Under the pieces are notes generated by a model. The model searched no databases. It was not told the DNA's origin and saw only the letters and a program-made list of their open reading frames with translations. The position numbers were made by a program, and so were the translations under genes. A stretch of DNA of 64,000 nt, taken from assembly GCA_949357655.1 (NCBI GenBank), contig CASHTG010000015.1, forward strand, positions 1,488,001 through 1,552,000, written 5' to 3'. This DNA is from Parascedosporium putredinis (lineage: Eukaryota > Ascomycota > Sordariomycetes > Microascales > Microascaceae). Positions 13,561 through 25,883 of the stretch are shown piece after piece. Position 1 is the first letter of the stretch; each line of letters starts with the position of its first letter.

Positions 13561-14451
13561 GGCGGGAGATGTGCCGCTTGCAACCTTTTCCTTTGCCCTC
13601 TTTAATGCCTGTACTATATAGACGGATCTACGGATAGCATGTCGTTTCTTTTTTCTTTGTATTTTTTATATCTTGATTCTGGACGGCGCAACCAAACTTA
13701 ACATGTAATTTTGACATTTCTCTTGACCTTTTTCTTCCCTTGCACTCCCAAATTTGTGTATATACCACTCTGTTTCTCGCACGTATTGATGTTGAATATG
13801 TTGTTTGTCACTCTCGGTGCCTCCAATGCGTTCTTTTCGCTTCACTTTTCCTTCTGTCCAAGTCAAGTTGATCACTCCCTTTCAATTTCCAGCAACCTTC
13901 GCTCTATTCGCTCCATCCCGCTCTAGGCCATTTCCGGAACCCTTGCAACCCAAGATGAAGCATGGGGCCGAATTCCTCGCACGAAGTCCGGACAAGAATC
14001 ATCGTGGCAATTGGAGTGGGGCCCGGAACGCGGCTCTCGGGCAGTTGAGGGTGGGCAGTTAATATCAATCATTATCGCCTCCAGTCTTGACCCCTCATCC
14101 CAAAACGTGCTGTGCTACCCACAAGACATCCATTAGTTCCATTTGGTGTCTTGCCCATCGACGTCAGCTTCCCGCAAACGGTTAATGTAGTTCCAGCCTG
14201 CGAGACAATGCACTCCGATGCCTCGAGCTCCCTACGTAGCCACTAACCTACCAAACCCGCCAAGGTTGGCACTCGCACTCGAAAGGCTTTTTCGACGAGA
14301 AACATTTGATGTGCGCATCAATTGATGCTTGAATCGGCTTCCTTTCTCGTTTTATCCTCCTCCTTTGCCTTTCTAGTCTTAATTCTATTCGTACTACCCC
14401 ACTTTGTGCGTACATGGGAATATTCATGATTCCATGATCTCTTAAGGGACA
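13561..14451. other. Intergenic spacer and RTG2 promoter
   Basis: The AT-rich start is probably the 3' end of the upstream gene. The remainder is the promoter and leader of the downstream gene, including the palindrome at 14315-14328. No gene was seen. Confidence 0.6.
14315..14328. promoter_or_regulatory. 14-bp palindrome in the RTG2 upstream region
   Basis: The sequence GCATCAATTGATGC is a perfect palindrome 124 nt before the RTG2 ATG. Its core ATCAATTGAT recurs at 42085 and 44786. A role as a regulatory site is only an inference from symmetry, position and recurrence. Confidence 0.3.
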
Positions 14452-16573
14452 ATGGCGACCACCATCATCACCATCGATAATTTCCAGGAGGGGCTTTCCG
14501 GCTGGACGCCCGAATCTCCTCATCAGCTCTATGCCATTGTCGACATGGGAAGGTTAGCCGCTTCCTAACTCTTCAAATTCCAATCTCCCTTTTTTCCTCT
14601 TCTTTTGGGCGTCTCTCCTACCCAACTAGAGCTTATCGAGCTAACCCGAGCGGACGACTGCCTCACTACACAGCAATGGTATCCGCTTCACGATAACAGA
14701 TCTCTCGCCCCCTTTCACCCGGCTCTTACGATGCATCTACCGTGAACGCGCAGGCATCTCACTCTTTGATGCGCTCTCCTCTTCAGCTGAAGATGGCCCC
14801 TCTTCGGACCTCAAGTTCCCCACCGAGACCATCACCCTCGTCTCCGAGACACTCGCGCGGTTCAGGCGCATAGCCGACGGCTACTCCGTCGCCCCTCAAA
14901 ACTTTTCTGTCTTAGCGACGGAGGCGATGCGCCGCGCTTCCAATGCCGCTGATATGCTCCGCGCCATCCGCGAGCTGGCCGGCGTTGACGTGCACGTGCT
15001 CGCCCCGAGATCGAGACCCTCTTCGGCGCCGTCATGGGCTCGAGGAGCTCGTTTGTTCACGTGAATCGTGGTGGCCTCTTCCTGGATCTCGGTGGCGGAT
15101 CGGTGCAAATGACGTGGGTCGACAGCAAGCTTCCCGAGTACGAAATCAAGGCCGCCCTCGCCGGCGTCTCGATGCCGTTTGGCGCCGCCCGGCTGATTCG
15201 TGTTTTGGAAGGCGACGCCGACGTAGCCACCGCCGAGACGAAGAAACTGCGCGACGGAATGCGACAGTCCTTTGAGAGCCTACGGGACAGGTTTCCATCC
15301 CTCCGCGAAGGATTAGAGAGCGACGAGGGGATCGATGTCTACCTGTGCGGCGGAGGGTTCCGCGGCTACGGCTCCATGCTCATGCACAACGACCCGGTCC
15401 AGCCGTACCCCATTCCGTCCGTTGGCGCGTACACGGTCCGAGGCGACGTTTTCCGCCAGACCAAGCGCATGCGGGAAGTGAACGAAGAGTTTGGCGGCAA
15501 GGTCTTTGGCATGTCGAAGCGACGGAGGAAGCAGTTCCCCGCCATCCTCGAAGTCTTGGAGGCCTTCGTCGCCGTCGTGCCCTCCATACGCACGGCGACG
15601 TTCTGCACCGGGTCGAACCGGGACGGGGCTCTCCTTATGAAGCTGCCGCGCGACGTTCGCGAGTCCGACCCCCTCGCGGCGTTAGCCAACGTCACCCCGC
15701 CGAACGTCCCGTAATCGACGCCGCCGTCGCCGTCTTGCAAAACGCCGTACCCTCCGGCCGCGACATCTCCTCGGTGCCCACCGTGTTCTCCTTGGGCCTC
15801 GCGTCCCTCTTCGTGCAGAGAATTTGGTTCCGCTTAGGCGAGGATGTCTATTCCAACGCGGCCTACGCCCTCCACGAAGCCGTCACGAGGGACCCCAAGG
15901 CGCCGGGGCTGACCCACCTCGCGCGAGCCGCCTTGGGACTGACGGTTGCGGGGAGGTGGGGTTATAGCCTTGGACCGATCGATGCCGAACTGTACACCGG
16001 TCTGAGGGGCATCATGGATGAGGCACACGAGGAGGCCGGGTTTTGGGCCGAGTATATCGGCGGGGTGGCGGGTGTCGTGGCCACCATTCTACCCTACCCG
16101 CCTCAAAAGGCTGAAGACATTACCAACAACATCAGGTATGATCTCACTCTCACCCCCCTTCTTCACGTTCTCTCAGTGCCATCGCTACCCTTCCCCTTGA
16201 TGCCTATACCTATCCCCATTTCTTTATATCGCAAAGAACCCCGCTTCCTCCCCTCCCCATCTCTACCCTTGAACACCGTGAGGTGCGCACTCGCTGAATC
16301 CCGGCCCGTCTAGGATCTCGTCTACCCTCGATACGAGCGGGAAAAAGGACAAAATTCGGATCCACTTCCATGTGCCTTCGGATACCCTCAAGGGCATTGA
16401 CGTAGGGACCATCGAAAAGGCCATGGAAGAGGTTGGAAAAGAAAAAGGCAAGAAATGTGACATCAAAGTACGTGCCCAGATCTCGGCCTTTTAAGTATTG
16501 AGAACGAGCTCGCTTTTATGGGCACGGGCAGGCAAAGAAATACGGTCTCAATATTTCATTCATGACTTCGTGA
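14452..16573 (+). CDS. RTG2: Retrograde regulation protein 2 (Ppx/GppA-fold ATPase)
   Basis: Four exons: 14452-14552, 14674-16135, 16314-16467 and 16532-16573, with introns of 121, 178 and 64 nt. Two frameshifts interrupt exon 2, each explained by one missing C (C4 at 15003-15006 and C3 at 15708-15710). With both restored the model is 586 residues, close to yeast Rtg2. The actin-like Ppx/GppA signature is clear: YAIVDMGSNGIRFTI at residues 27-41 (split by intron 1 inside the Ser codon) and LFLDLGGGSVQMTW near residue 170 for nucleotide binding, then VYLCGGGFRGYG. The C-terminal half (DISSVPTVFSLGLASLF onward) and the final IRIHFHVPSD segment match the C-terminal region of fungal Rtg2 proteins. 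In yeast Rtg2 relays mitochondrial dysfunction to nuclear transcription; in filamentous fungi the role is less defined. The leader carries a palindrome 124 nt upstream. Confidence 0.88.
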
Positions 16574-17042
16574 CTTTCGTAACCTAAGAAGAAGACAAAC
16601 TCGTGAAAACAACCCATAACCCGTCTGAGCGCGGCATCGTCAGTCGTATAAACAAAGGAAATGATGGAGGCACCAAATCGGACTGCCTCCACCACTCGAG
16701 TAACGAGGGGCCTGCGTCTCCTCTCCCTCTCCCTTTTTGTTTTCCCTCAAAGTTCCTTGTAATATTTTGCCTGCCAGCTCAACCTCCTCTCTTTAGAACA
16801 AATCTCGAAATGGAGGAGAAGCCAAGCAAAGAATAACCCTTTTTCGCCCAACCGACATAAATTATGAAAACTCCCGCTGTTACCGCTGCCTTCAGCTTAA
16901 TTCAGCCCTCCCACTCTCATAAACCAAAAGAAAAAGAAAGAAAAAGAAAGAAAAGGGAACTAGCACGAGAGAGCCGCCAGTCAAGGTCGAAATGAGAGAG
17001 AAACCACAGGGCCAGAACATGTAGATCTCAGGACAGGGGCTT
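16574..17042. other. Spacer between convergent genes
   Basis: Convergent 3' ends of RTG2 and the Zn-cluster gene flank this spacer. It contains a purine-rich run at about 16925-16957. No gene was seen. Confidence 0.6.
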
Positions 17043-19872
17043 TCAATAATCTTCTTCGTCGTCATCGTCATAGTCGTCTCGAGAATCGGAACTCTTAGTG
17101 CTCCGGGAGGACTTGGATTTACGGCTGCGTCGCTTGAGGAGCTTCTTGAGCTCATTCTCAACGATGGTCGAACTAATGAGGGTGTCAAACTCGTTTTTAG
17201 ACCCTTGCATGACCTGGTCTATAGAAATAGAGTTAGCATACCCGACCCATTTGAGTTTTTCATCTCCTAGCATGATGGATTTCTCATGGGGATGGTCACT
17301 TACAGAAGCCCACTCGCGTGTCAAGAATGTTTTGGAAGAGTACGGCCATCCTGTGCCTAAGATCTTGGGGCATCCTGGTACGGGAAAGGTCGAGTTCAAG
17401 GTTGAGACTCTTGGGCGTGTGGAAGAAGCCGGTATAGTAGGCCACAAGAGCCGTGTAAAGTCGCCGTGTTACCTCTCGGCACCTATGGCTGCCGGCATGA
17501 GGCACTATCAAATTCCCGCAAGTCAGTGATTGGCTCAATACAAGGGACCTATTTGAGAGTTTCCAACTTACAGTTGCTGCCGAGAAGCTGTCGGTAAACG
17601 AAAAGTAGCTGCCACAAGCATACCCACAACAGGGGTTTCTCGAAAGGCTGGACCGCCTTGCTCTGGGTCATACAAGCGTCGAGCTCGCTGAGAATGTCTC
17701 GCTCAAGGGATTCCATAGCCTTCTTCGCGATATGGCGGAGTTCCTCATGGACGGCAAAAGGGAGACGAACCGTGTCGTTCTTGGGAGGCCTATAGTAATA
17801 GATACCGTTGCTGTGGCCCGAGCTTGAGTGCTGGGTCATCCATATCTTGAACATGCAGGTGAGCTGGCGCACACGATTTACGAGACCAAACTACACGCGC
17901 GGTTAGCGGCCGTGAAAGGCTCCAAAGGCTAGAAAACAAGGGGGGTGGGGGTTTCCCAGTCTTACCTTGGGTAGCTGACTGCCCTCGTTACCGCGGCCGG
18001 AATAGGTCATGATAAAAGTCTCAACTGCCTTGAGGAATGGGGTTTTGTCCTCGAAAAGAATTTGTTCGCCGGCCCACTGTACCAGACTATCCCAAGTCGG
18101 AATATGCTCCCGCGGGATGGCACAGTTTGATGCATTTGGGCGACTTCCCTTTTCCGGGTCGTAAGCCTGGATGGTGAGCCGCATCCTCGGGGCGGAAGCA
18201 TCGGTCTCGGAAAAGGTGACGAGCGCATGAACGCTCCGTCCAGTCAGATCATCTCTTCGGACGCGTTCCCCGGCTTTGTCTACTCGTGGGTGGTTCGTTG
18301 TTAGCTTACGGGGGCACTCGAAAAAGCATGTTTGAGCTTGCCAAGATAACTCCAAGGGCGGCACAACAGACAAGACAGTGCCGGCCATTCCGCGGGCCAC
18401 TCTCCACTCTCCACTTGCCAACTTCCGGGGAAATCCCGGCTAACACCTCAAGCTCCCGGCCGGCAACGGATCCCACCGTGCTAGGACAACGCAGGAGGGA
18501 AGAGAAAGGGGAGGTGGAAATTTGCCAACCAGCCAAAGCCGGGCTAGTCATCAGGGGAAAAAGCAATCTCGCAACGGAAATGAGGAAATGGAACGCTGAG
18601 CAAGGGTCCTGGAGCAAGGAACAACTCACCATGGATGTTAATAAAAACGGGTCCAATTGTCGACAGTTGCTCGTGAATGCATAAATATTCGAATTTCTTG
18701 CATTGCGCGCAAACTCGAAGATCGCACTGAGGAGGACTTGTCTTAGTTCTGGGGCTTTTGCATCACCAGCTTGCAGAGAGGGATAATTTGTGCTTTTTCC
18801 GCTCACAAACAAGAGCGAGCTAGAGGGGGAAAAATAACAGAGGATTTTAAACGACGCAACACACATCGCCCACAACTGCGTGCAACTAAAAACTTAGGGA
18901 TTCTTTTTTTTTTCTCTTGTCCTTTTTTGGGTCTTCCCCGTTTCTTTCTTTGCGCAACCACTTGGAAGAACATCTCGAGCCGTTCGTCAACCTCGCAGAA
19001 CAGGATATCATATTCTGAGGGGAGACAGACAATGAAACTGCAACCCTTGCAACCCACACACACGCACACGCACACGCACACAACCGCGATTGGGAAGGGT
19101 GAGGGAAGGAAAGGGGAATAAAACAAGCACTCGGGGAGAACAATAGGGTTGCTCTTACGCGGACTCGTCGAATTCGGCATTTTATACACGCTCCATTCTC
19201 CCTGACCTCGGCAGTTTGTTCAGGATGCTGAAGATTTCGTTTTTTGCTCTTGCTGCTAAGACCGCTAGAGGAGGAAGACGGCGAGGATGAAGAGGACTTC
19301 GAAGAGGAGCTGGACTTGCGACTGTGTTTCGGCGTCGAGGCTCGGATAGCAGCAGGCGACGATGGGTAGGAAGGGGAGAGGCCGAGGAGGGTGGTGAGGA
19401 TGACGATGAGCGGGGAGGGGAGGAGTAGTAAGATGGCGGGGAGGAGGAGGAGGAGGAGGAGGAAGAAGAAGAGGGGGAGAAGAGGATAGGGATGAGGAAG
19501 AAGTGGCCGAATAACTTGAGTCGAGCATCAGAGCGTGGTGGTCGTAGCCATAATGGGCATCCAGGCTAGGATCGTGAGGAACATAGTTCCAGTTCTCGTC
19601 GTAGCTCTCGACGTAGAGAGGGCTGTTTAAGGGGTCTCCCTGGTAATAAGCCAGGGAGCTGCCAAAATGACTAGAGGGGGCGTCGTCATAGAATCGGCTA
19701 CCAGGGCCGGGGGATGGCTAAAACCCTCGGACGATCCGGTCACCCCGTTACCCTGGTCCCGCTCCCACGCCCCAAAGTCAAACAAGTCAAAGTACTTTTC
19801 ACATTCGTTATCACCCGCAGAAAATGGCATATGCGGGACGAAGCCAGGTCCCATGGGTAGGGGTGAAGCCAT
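17043..19872 (-). CDS. Zn(II)2Cys6-type fungal regulator
   Basis: Six exons fit on the minus strand: 19872-19159, 18726-18630, 18279-17966, 17890-17572, 17504-17304 and 17218-17043. The introns are 432, 350, 75, 67 and 85 nt. After restoring three missing C residues (G5 on the plus strand at 19709-19713, G5 at 19473-19477, G4 at 19373-19376) the length is divisible by three and gives 607 residues. Exon 1 encodes a Ser-rich N-terminus with a GGA-repeat-encoded Ser run, then PEQTAEVRENGACIKCRIRR. Joining exon 2 completes a binuclear zinc cluster, CX2CX6CX4CX2CX6C, with CDLRVCAQCKKFEYLC. The C-terminal half contains helices such as LLWVCLWQLLFVYRQLL and RRLYTALVAYYTGFF, typical of a fungal family of Zn-cluster proteins. 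The tail is basic Arg/Ser followed by an acidic stretch, DDYDDDDEEDY. DNA binding is inferred. The target and effector are unknown. Confidence 0.72.
19053..19083. repeat. CA-rich microsatellite inside an intron
   Basis: CACACG/CA repeats lie within the 432-nt first intron of the Zn-cluster gene. Confidence 0.7.
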
Positions 19873-22800
19873 GGCTGGGAGGTGTGGGTTGTGTCCAATA
19901 TGGCAGCTCGCTGCTGTTAGCCGTGTAAGTCGCAGCTGCCAATCTCAGTGGCAGCCAAGGGGTGGGGGTGGGGTGTGCGTGTAAGCGTCGATGTCTCGGG
20001 ATCTGCTGTGCGGGTCTGAGTTATCAGATGGCTTTGGCAATTGAAGTCTAAACTTTTCAACGATGTCAATAGTAGCCCTCACGAGAATGAGACAACTAAG
20101 ATTCGCCTCTCGCGCAATAGATTTTATTCTCCATCTAGCTTGGGGTCCTCCCCTCCGTCCTCCTCGACTTTCCTCTCTTCCCCGGACCCAGACTCGGTCG
20201 CAACTGCCCATTTCATTGGTCAATTCCTCCTGACCCTGGCCGAATTCGACCAATCATTTAGTCTCCTCCCACCGAAAATTGAACAAAATCTTGAAGAAAT
20301 GGCCCGTGATCGGTCATGTGACTTGTTGCAAAGGACTTCACCCCTTCCTCGAGCTTATTCCGGCGCGCCAAAGGGGTGTCACCAGAATCAAGCATCGAGG
20401 TCCATCACGATGGTGGGCCGCACTCTTCTCTTCAACAGCGCCTTTTTGTCTCTTCCGCAAGCGCCGCGTAGTTAGTCGAATCGGGGAAGCGGAAGCTCCC
20501 GCAGCTCCGCAGATTTCTTGCAGATTCTAGGTTACCTTGGCCGACCTGTAATCATGTCCCTTGAGAGACAGACAGACGGGCCAATGCAGGCAAGATCTCG
20601 GGGAGGGGGTAGCCGTTTTTTTTTTTTTTCCTTCTCTCTTTGTCTACTTTTGCTGCCCGACCTCCATTATGGAATGAGGCTGCCAAAATCCTGCCTGTCC
20701 TACAGCCCGCTCGCTGCGCCCTAGGCTTACTGGGTTTGTTCCTCCTCCAGTCGTGCCTGCGACTGTTCTACCATGACATTCAGACGGACCATTAGTTTAG
20801 TCCCTTCTCCCGTTAAACCTGTGTACTAGGACGGTCCGACCCGCCATTGATTCTCCGGGACTTTTGGAGTCTGCATTACTGTCATCATTCTCTTTGGGGG
20901 TCCCTTATCCTTTTTAATCCTTCCATGGCTGTTATAGTTGACAGTACTACTACTTGACTATTGAACCTTTGACTTGGAGTAGTTACCACGCGCATCAATT
21001 CGTGTGGGTCGGAATTCAAGGAGGGGTGTGGATATCAATTTTGCCAGAAAGAAAAAGAACAAATAAAGGGAAAAAGAAACTACGGATTATTTAGTGCCGA
21101 GGTAGATGTGGGAAGAAAAAGAAGGCCCATGTATAAGAACGGCTCACTTTTGGTGTCTTTCACCCCACAGGAATTCGGATGCAGGAAGGCGAAGCGTCGA
21201 GAGCGAGCACTTACACCGAAAATTTGAACCGCCAAGGCAAGCCAGGAACTCCCACCCAGCAGAGAAGCCGCGCACACTAGGTTCACGCTTCTCCCTTATC
21301 CATATACCCTTCCGGAAATGAAACGGCAGCAAGTATATTCCATGGTTAGGATGGGCCCCGCGACAAGGTTGATGACACCACCAGCCCTCTGCACCCCCAC
21401 CCGAGTGTCCATATCCGTCAACGTGGCCTGACACCAACACGAGGGCTGTTGAGAAAGTCAACACAGGAACAACAACGACAACAACGACAACAGCAACAAC
21501 GATAACGATGACACCAACACCAACATAAAGAACAATCCTTTGTTGGTTAAAAGGTGGCAGCTTATGTCCGTCCTAAGCTACAACCTTCATCTCATCCTCT
21601 TCACACTACTGTTACTAACTAACGGCTTAGATCATCGCTGAAGTCATATCCAGAAAGGCTTAATCGTCGCCAATGCCGCTCGGCAAGCCCCATTGGGGCT
21701 ACGTTTCTCGTTGAACCTGAACAAAGCACGGGGGCCTATACTTACTACCCGCTACTCCTATATCCCTGATGCGGCACCCAAAGGGATGGAACAACTTGAG
21801 AAGCGGCTCGGGGGAGCGCCTTGAATCAAGCCCCTCGACAGGTTGAACTGCATTCTATCAAGGTTCCTGGAATTTTGAAGTCGGACAGCTTTTCCATCTG
21901 AGGGATCGCGATCTCTCGCTCTCTCTTTCTCTCAGAGCTGCCATTCTCTTCAGTTCTAGATACGATACAAGTGCTTTGGAAAAGACTGCTAATTGGTCCA
22001 GAGTTATCGGTAGTCAGAGTCAGGCCTACGCGGGATTTGGGTGTCAATTCTGACTTCGTGGCCCATTCACCAGTTGGGAGGGCGTGGAAATGGCTGCGAC
22101 GTGCATTCGAGTCCTGCCTAGACTACATGTAGACAGGATACCACTTATGAGGGGCTCTGGCTCATGAGGCGCCATTCCGTCGCCTATCGCCGAAGGGCAT
22201 GGTTAAGTAGAAGGCTCCTAGATGTACAGCAAGGGATGGATACTTGTAGGCCAGCCAAAAGCTCGTAAGATTCTGGGTCGCGACAGCCTAGCAAACAAAG
22301 AAACAGCCCGCCGCAAGTCAAAAGGAGATTGATGGCACCGAAAGGCCAAGGGGGCCTCCCCAGTACTTCAATTAGATCACCATCAAAAGATGCCACCATC
22401 TAATGCTGCACAGATTTCTTTTGAAGGGGGTTGACGGGCTGGAACTAACAACATCAACCACAAACCTCGCTTTCCTTCTCAAAATAGAAGAGAGAGAAGA
22501 GGGAGGAGAGGGGAAAAAAGAATCTGCATGAACCCTAGCGAATTCTTTTGCTGTACATCCTCGCTGGAGATTCTCACTCGTAGAGCCGGTAAACGTGCAA
22601 GAGATTCTGATGCCGAGTTGGGCTGCTCGGGCGCCGAACACCCTCCCTCCTTAAGCTACGTGTTCGAGTTGTTTGCGGCGGGGTGGGCAGCCTTCGGCGA
22701 CGTCACTGGATATGTCCGATGGTTGCATCCAGTCTTTTGAGGGGATGCTGATCCGATCCAAGCAAGAGACCGCGCCCTATTAATCAAGAAAGTTGATTTA

Positions 22801-25800
22801 CTTGTCTGCCGGGTTTGAAGTTGGGTTCGATGATGCGATGAAGCGCCACCCTCAAACCCTGGGTGCAGCTGTGACCAGCTGTGAAGAAACATACAGGTGG
22901 CGGTGGCGGAACCAACCCTGACCCCTTGCTCGACCATTGTCGTAGATGAGCTGCGAATGATGACCTGATGCAGCGCGATGACAAGGTCGCTTGGGATAAT
23001 ACTACGATCTAGGGCACAGACCTCGAGTTTAGTCGATCAACCTGTAAGATTCTAATTATGACATGCTCATACTTGTACAAGTCCGGGAACACCGTCCCGA
23101 TCGGGGCTCGTCCACATCGACTGAGGGTACCGGTGGTGGTCATCCTCCCATTACTGTGAACGCTTATGAATTTTCTTATTACTAGGATCCGTTGATGTAA
23201 ATTGGCTTTTCCGCGAGGGTGACGGGGCAGAGCTGTTGAGAGTTTCAACTTAAATCGTAGTGCAACGATTTCGGGATGGATGTGGGTAGGATCAATGTGG
23301 GTAAGATGTGGCGGAGAAGGGGCTGTTCGGTTTTCTAGGCCCGTCATTCGGCTTTGCATCTGAGACAATAGTCCGAGTTCGAGATCAATCTGTCAATGGA
23401 TGCATGGAGAAGGTTGAGACATAACCCTCGTGGCAGCTGCGCACGAGGCCTGGGACTTGGGTCAATGATTCATCATTCTGCTGGTAGCGTTGCATTCACG
23501 CCATACATGGACAAAGCTTTTGAAGGATGTCTCTCCCAGTCTTTGTATCTGATCCTGCGATAAAACTCGGCAACTATGTCTACATGTAATGTCTGTAGAG
23601 GCAATACAGATAATGTTTGCGGCCAACGCACTCGAGTTTTCTTTTGACTACCTACTGGAAGTTGTCCTGCCCTATGCTGTTCATTGTCCATTTCAACCAG
23701 GCCACGTTTTGGACCTCCTTTGGGGTGGCATCAATCCCCGGGTCGAAGATTGATCGATCTACCGAGTGAGATGCTAAAATGATCGGCCCCCTTCCTTTGT
23801 GTGCTGTGCTCTTCTTTCACAGCTCACAATTATATCCTTTTTCTGCCTTTTTTTTCTCCTCTTTTTCTTTTCAGTTTAGCATGTTGATGGGACGAACGGT
23901 TTTGAGTGGCGCATGATGTCTCTCTCCTGCACTGCACCGCACCCGGCTGACCAGCCCGTGCTAATAATATCTCGGGATGGTTGGCTGAATGACTGGCTCT
24001 TGTACGAAAATGAAGTACATCCATAGATGTATGAAATATGAACACCCTCGGTTTTGCGATGGCGGCACCGAGACTATCGGCAGTGTACCGAGCATCATGC
24101 TTGGCTCTACAAGTCTTTTAATCGAATTGCAAAGCCTGGTGACGGAGCGTAGACCCAAAAGCGCACATTGATCCTTCCTCAGCTTAGCAGCCCCCACGAG
24201 AAACTCGAATCATCGGCCAAGGCTAGAAAGGGGAGTGGCCATTAATAGCATGGAGCCGGAAGGATGACGGTGCCTGCCTCAATCGTGACGCGACTGCGCG
24301 GCAGAGGGTTGGTTGAATTGTCGCTTCGTTTGGGTTCGTTGGTGTAGAAGCCTCAGGCGGGGGCGAGAGGGGGTTGCTGGCTGGCCATGCCCACGCCGCC
24401 CCACGATTGGAGCAGACTGGGCCTGGGCGAAGTGAGCGAATGGCGGGCTCGCTTCTCCCGCTGTTCCGCAGTTTAGTTCCCAGGATCAGATCCCAAACCC
24501 CAGGATGAGGGGGATGAGGATCCCCTGGACCGCAGAATAACTCTGGAGACTCAGTGCTTTTGGGGCCCTTTGGAGGTCTTCCTGGAGCCTAAACCCAAGC
24601 CGGTTTAAATGAGGCTCGCACCCCGGTCTCGTTGGCCAACCCGTGGCCCAGAACGTTGAAGGCAAAGGAAGCTGCGGATTGGTAGACACATCGACTGACA
24701 GACGATCGATCTTGGAATCCCTTTTGATCCATGGCGGTCTAAACCCACCCGGCTGTTTCATTCTCTGTTGAGCTCACACTGTTTGCATCCGTTTAACATT
24801 ACTCCGTCTTTCTCTTTCCCCCTTTCGGCCTCGCAACTCACCAAAATTCTCTCGTCCTGTCCTCTTTTCTTGGATCCGGTTTATTTTCTCTTTCCCCTCT
24901 CCCTTTCTCTCCATTTCCCAACTTGTAGTCTCGCCGACTTGGTGCTGGGTATGCAAAGGACCTCGGTCGCACTTACCACTACATATTTGGTTAGACTTAC
25001 TCGTCGCCCTCGTCGCCCGGGGTGCCTGCAGCACAAATCGACTCAGCTCTCGTCAGCTCCGAAAGTAGACGCGGCAGGTTGCGTCATTTGCAGCGTCCAT
25101 CGAGCGGCGTCCCACTAGTGGAATCTTGTCCGTGAAAGGGGCCAGCCTGCGAAGGTGAATGACTTGAGGAGCACGGGAAAGCGACAAAGGGAAAATAAGA
25201 ACGAATATTGTGGATGTCGAGCCGTAGCGGGCTGCCGACGGGGCAACGAACAAACAGGAGCCCTTTCTCCCAGTGCGAGCTTGAGACGCCAGGCCCAGGC
25301 CCTGACCAGACGCCTTGCCAGACGCCTTGCCTCGACTGAGGATATTCGACGATTTCATCTCCACCAGCTTTCGGACTATCATCCCAAGACCTTGCGTTCA
25401 GCTTCAGGTAGTTTGCGCCATCGCCGAAGACATTTTCTACCCTCTCGCCCGTTCACCCGGAGATGCAAAATATTCTCCTGACGATCTCATCTTACCTCTC
25501 GCCAGATTCGGTTTGTCTTGACAGCCCGAGGGACACGAGGCAGAAGCCACTGAGCCCACTTTGAACCCACTTTCCGCATATCCATCCTTGAAGCACACAG
25601 CCGGCTCCACCACCAAGCCCGCCTTAGCTCAGCCACCCAGAAACGAGACCTTGGCTCACCCACCATTCACCCATCCACCCATTCATCAATCCCTCAAGCG
25701 ATCCCCGCCAGAATCAATTCCAGCGCACCCCGTCGAGTGGAGAGCAGCCGGCTGGAGACCATTGTTTTGGAGGTGGCCCCAAGTCGTGCGTTCGTGTTGC

Positions 25801-25883
25801 CACTCCCCATCTGATTGGATAGAGTTGGGAAGTCGACCCCCAGGTACCCGCGCGGCCTGGTACCGCCGTCACTTTCAACCAGA
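19873..25883. other. Long gene-free interval (6.0 kb)
   Basis: Divergent promoters of the Zn-cluster regulator and the DUF8004-like gene flank this stretch. Nothing inside resembles a known protein, transposon or RNA gene. It holds an AAC-rich microsatellite at 21468-21525, T-rich runs, and a CT-rich block at 24800-24930 that may belong to the leader of the downstream gene. Open frames on both strands lack motifs and were not called. Confidence 0.55.
21468..21525. repeat. AAC/ACG-rich trinucleotide microsatellite
   Basis: Imperfect AAC repeats with interspersed GAC and ACC units lie in gene-free DNA. Confidence 0.75.

Noticed and set aside
20041..20475. 144-residue Ser-rich open frame on the plus strand
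   Set aside because: No family resemblance and low-complexity composition, in the likely promoter of the Zn-cluster gene.
25615..25690. Possible tRNA from a TTAGCTCAG-like A-box word
   Set aside because: No matching B-box at the right distance and no cloverleaf could be formed.
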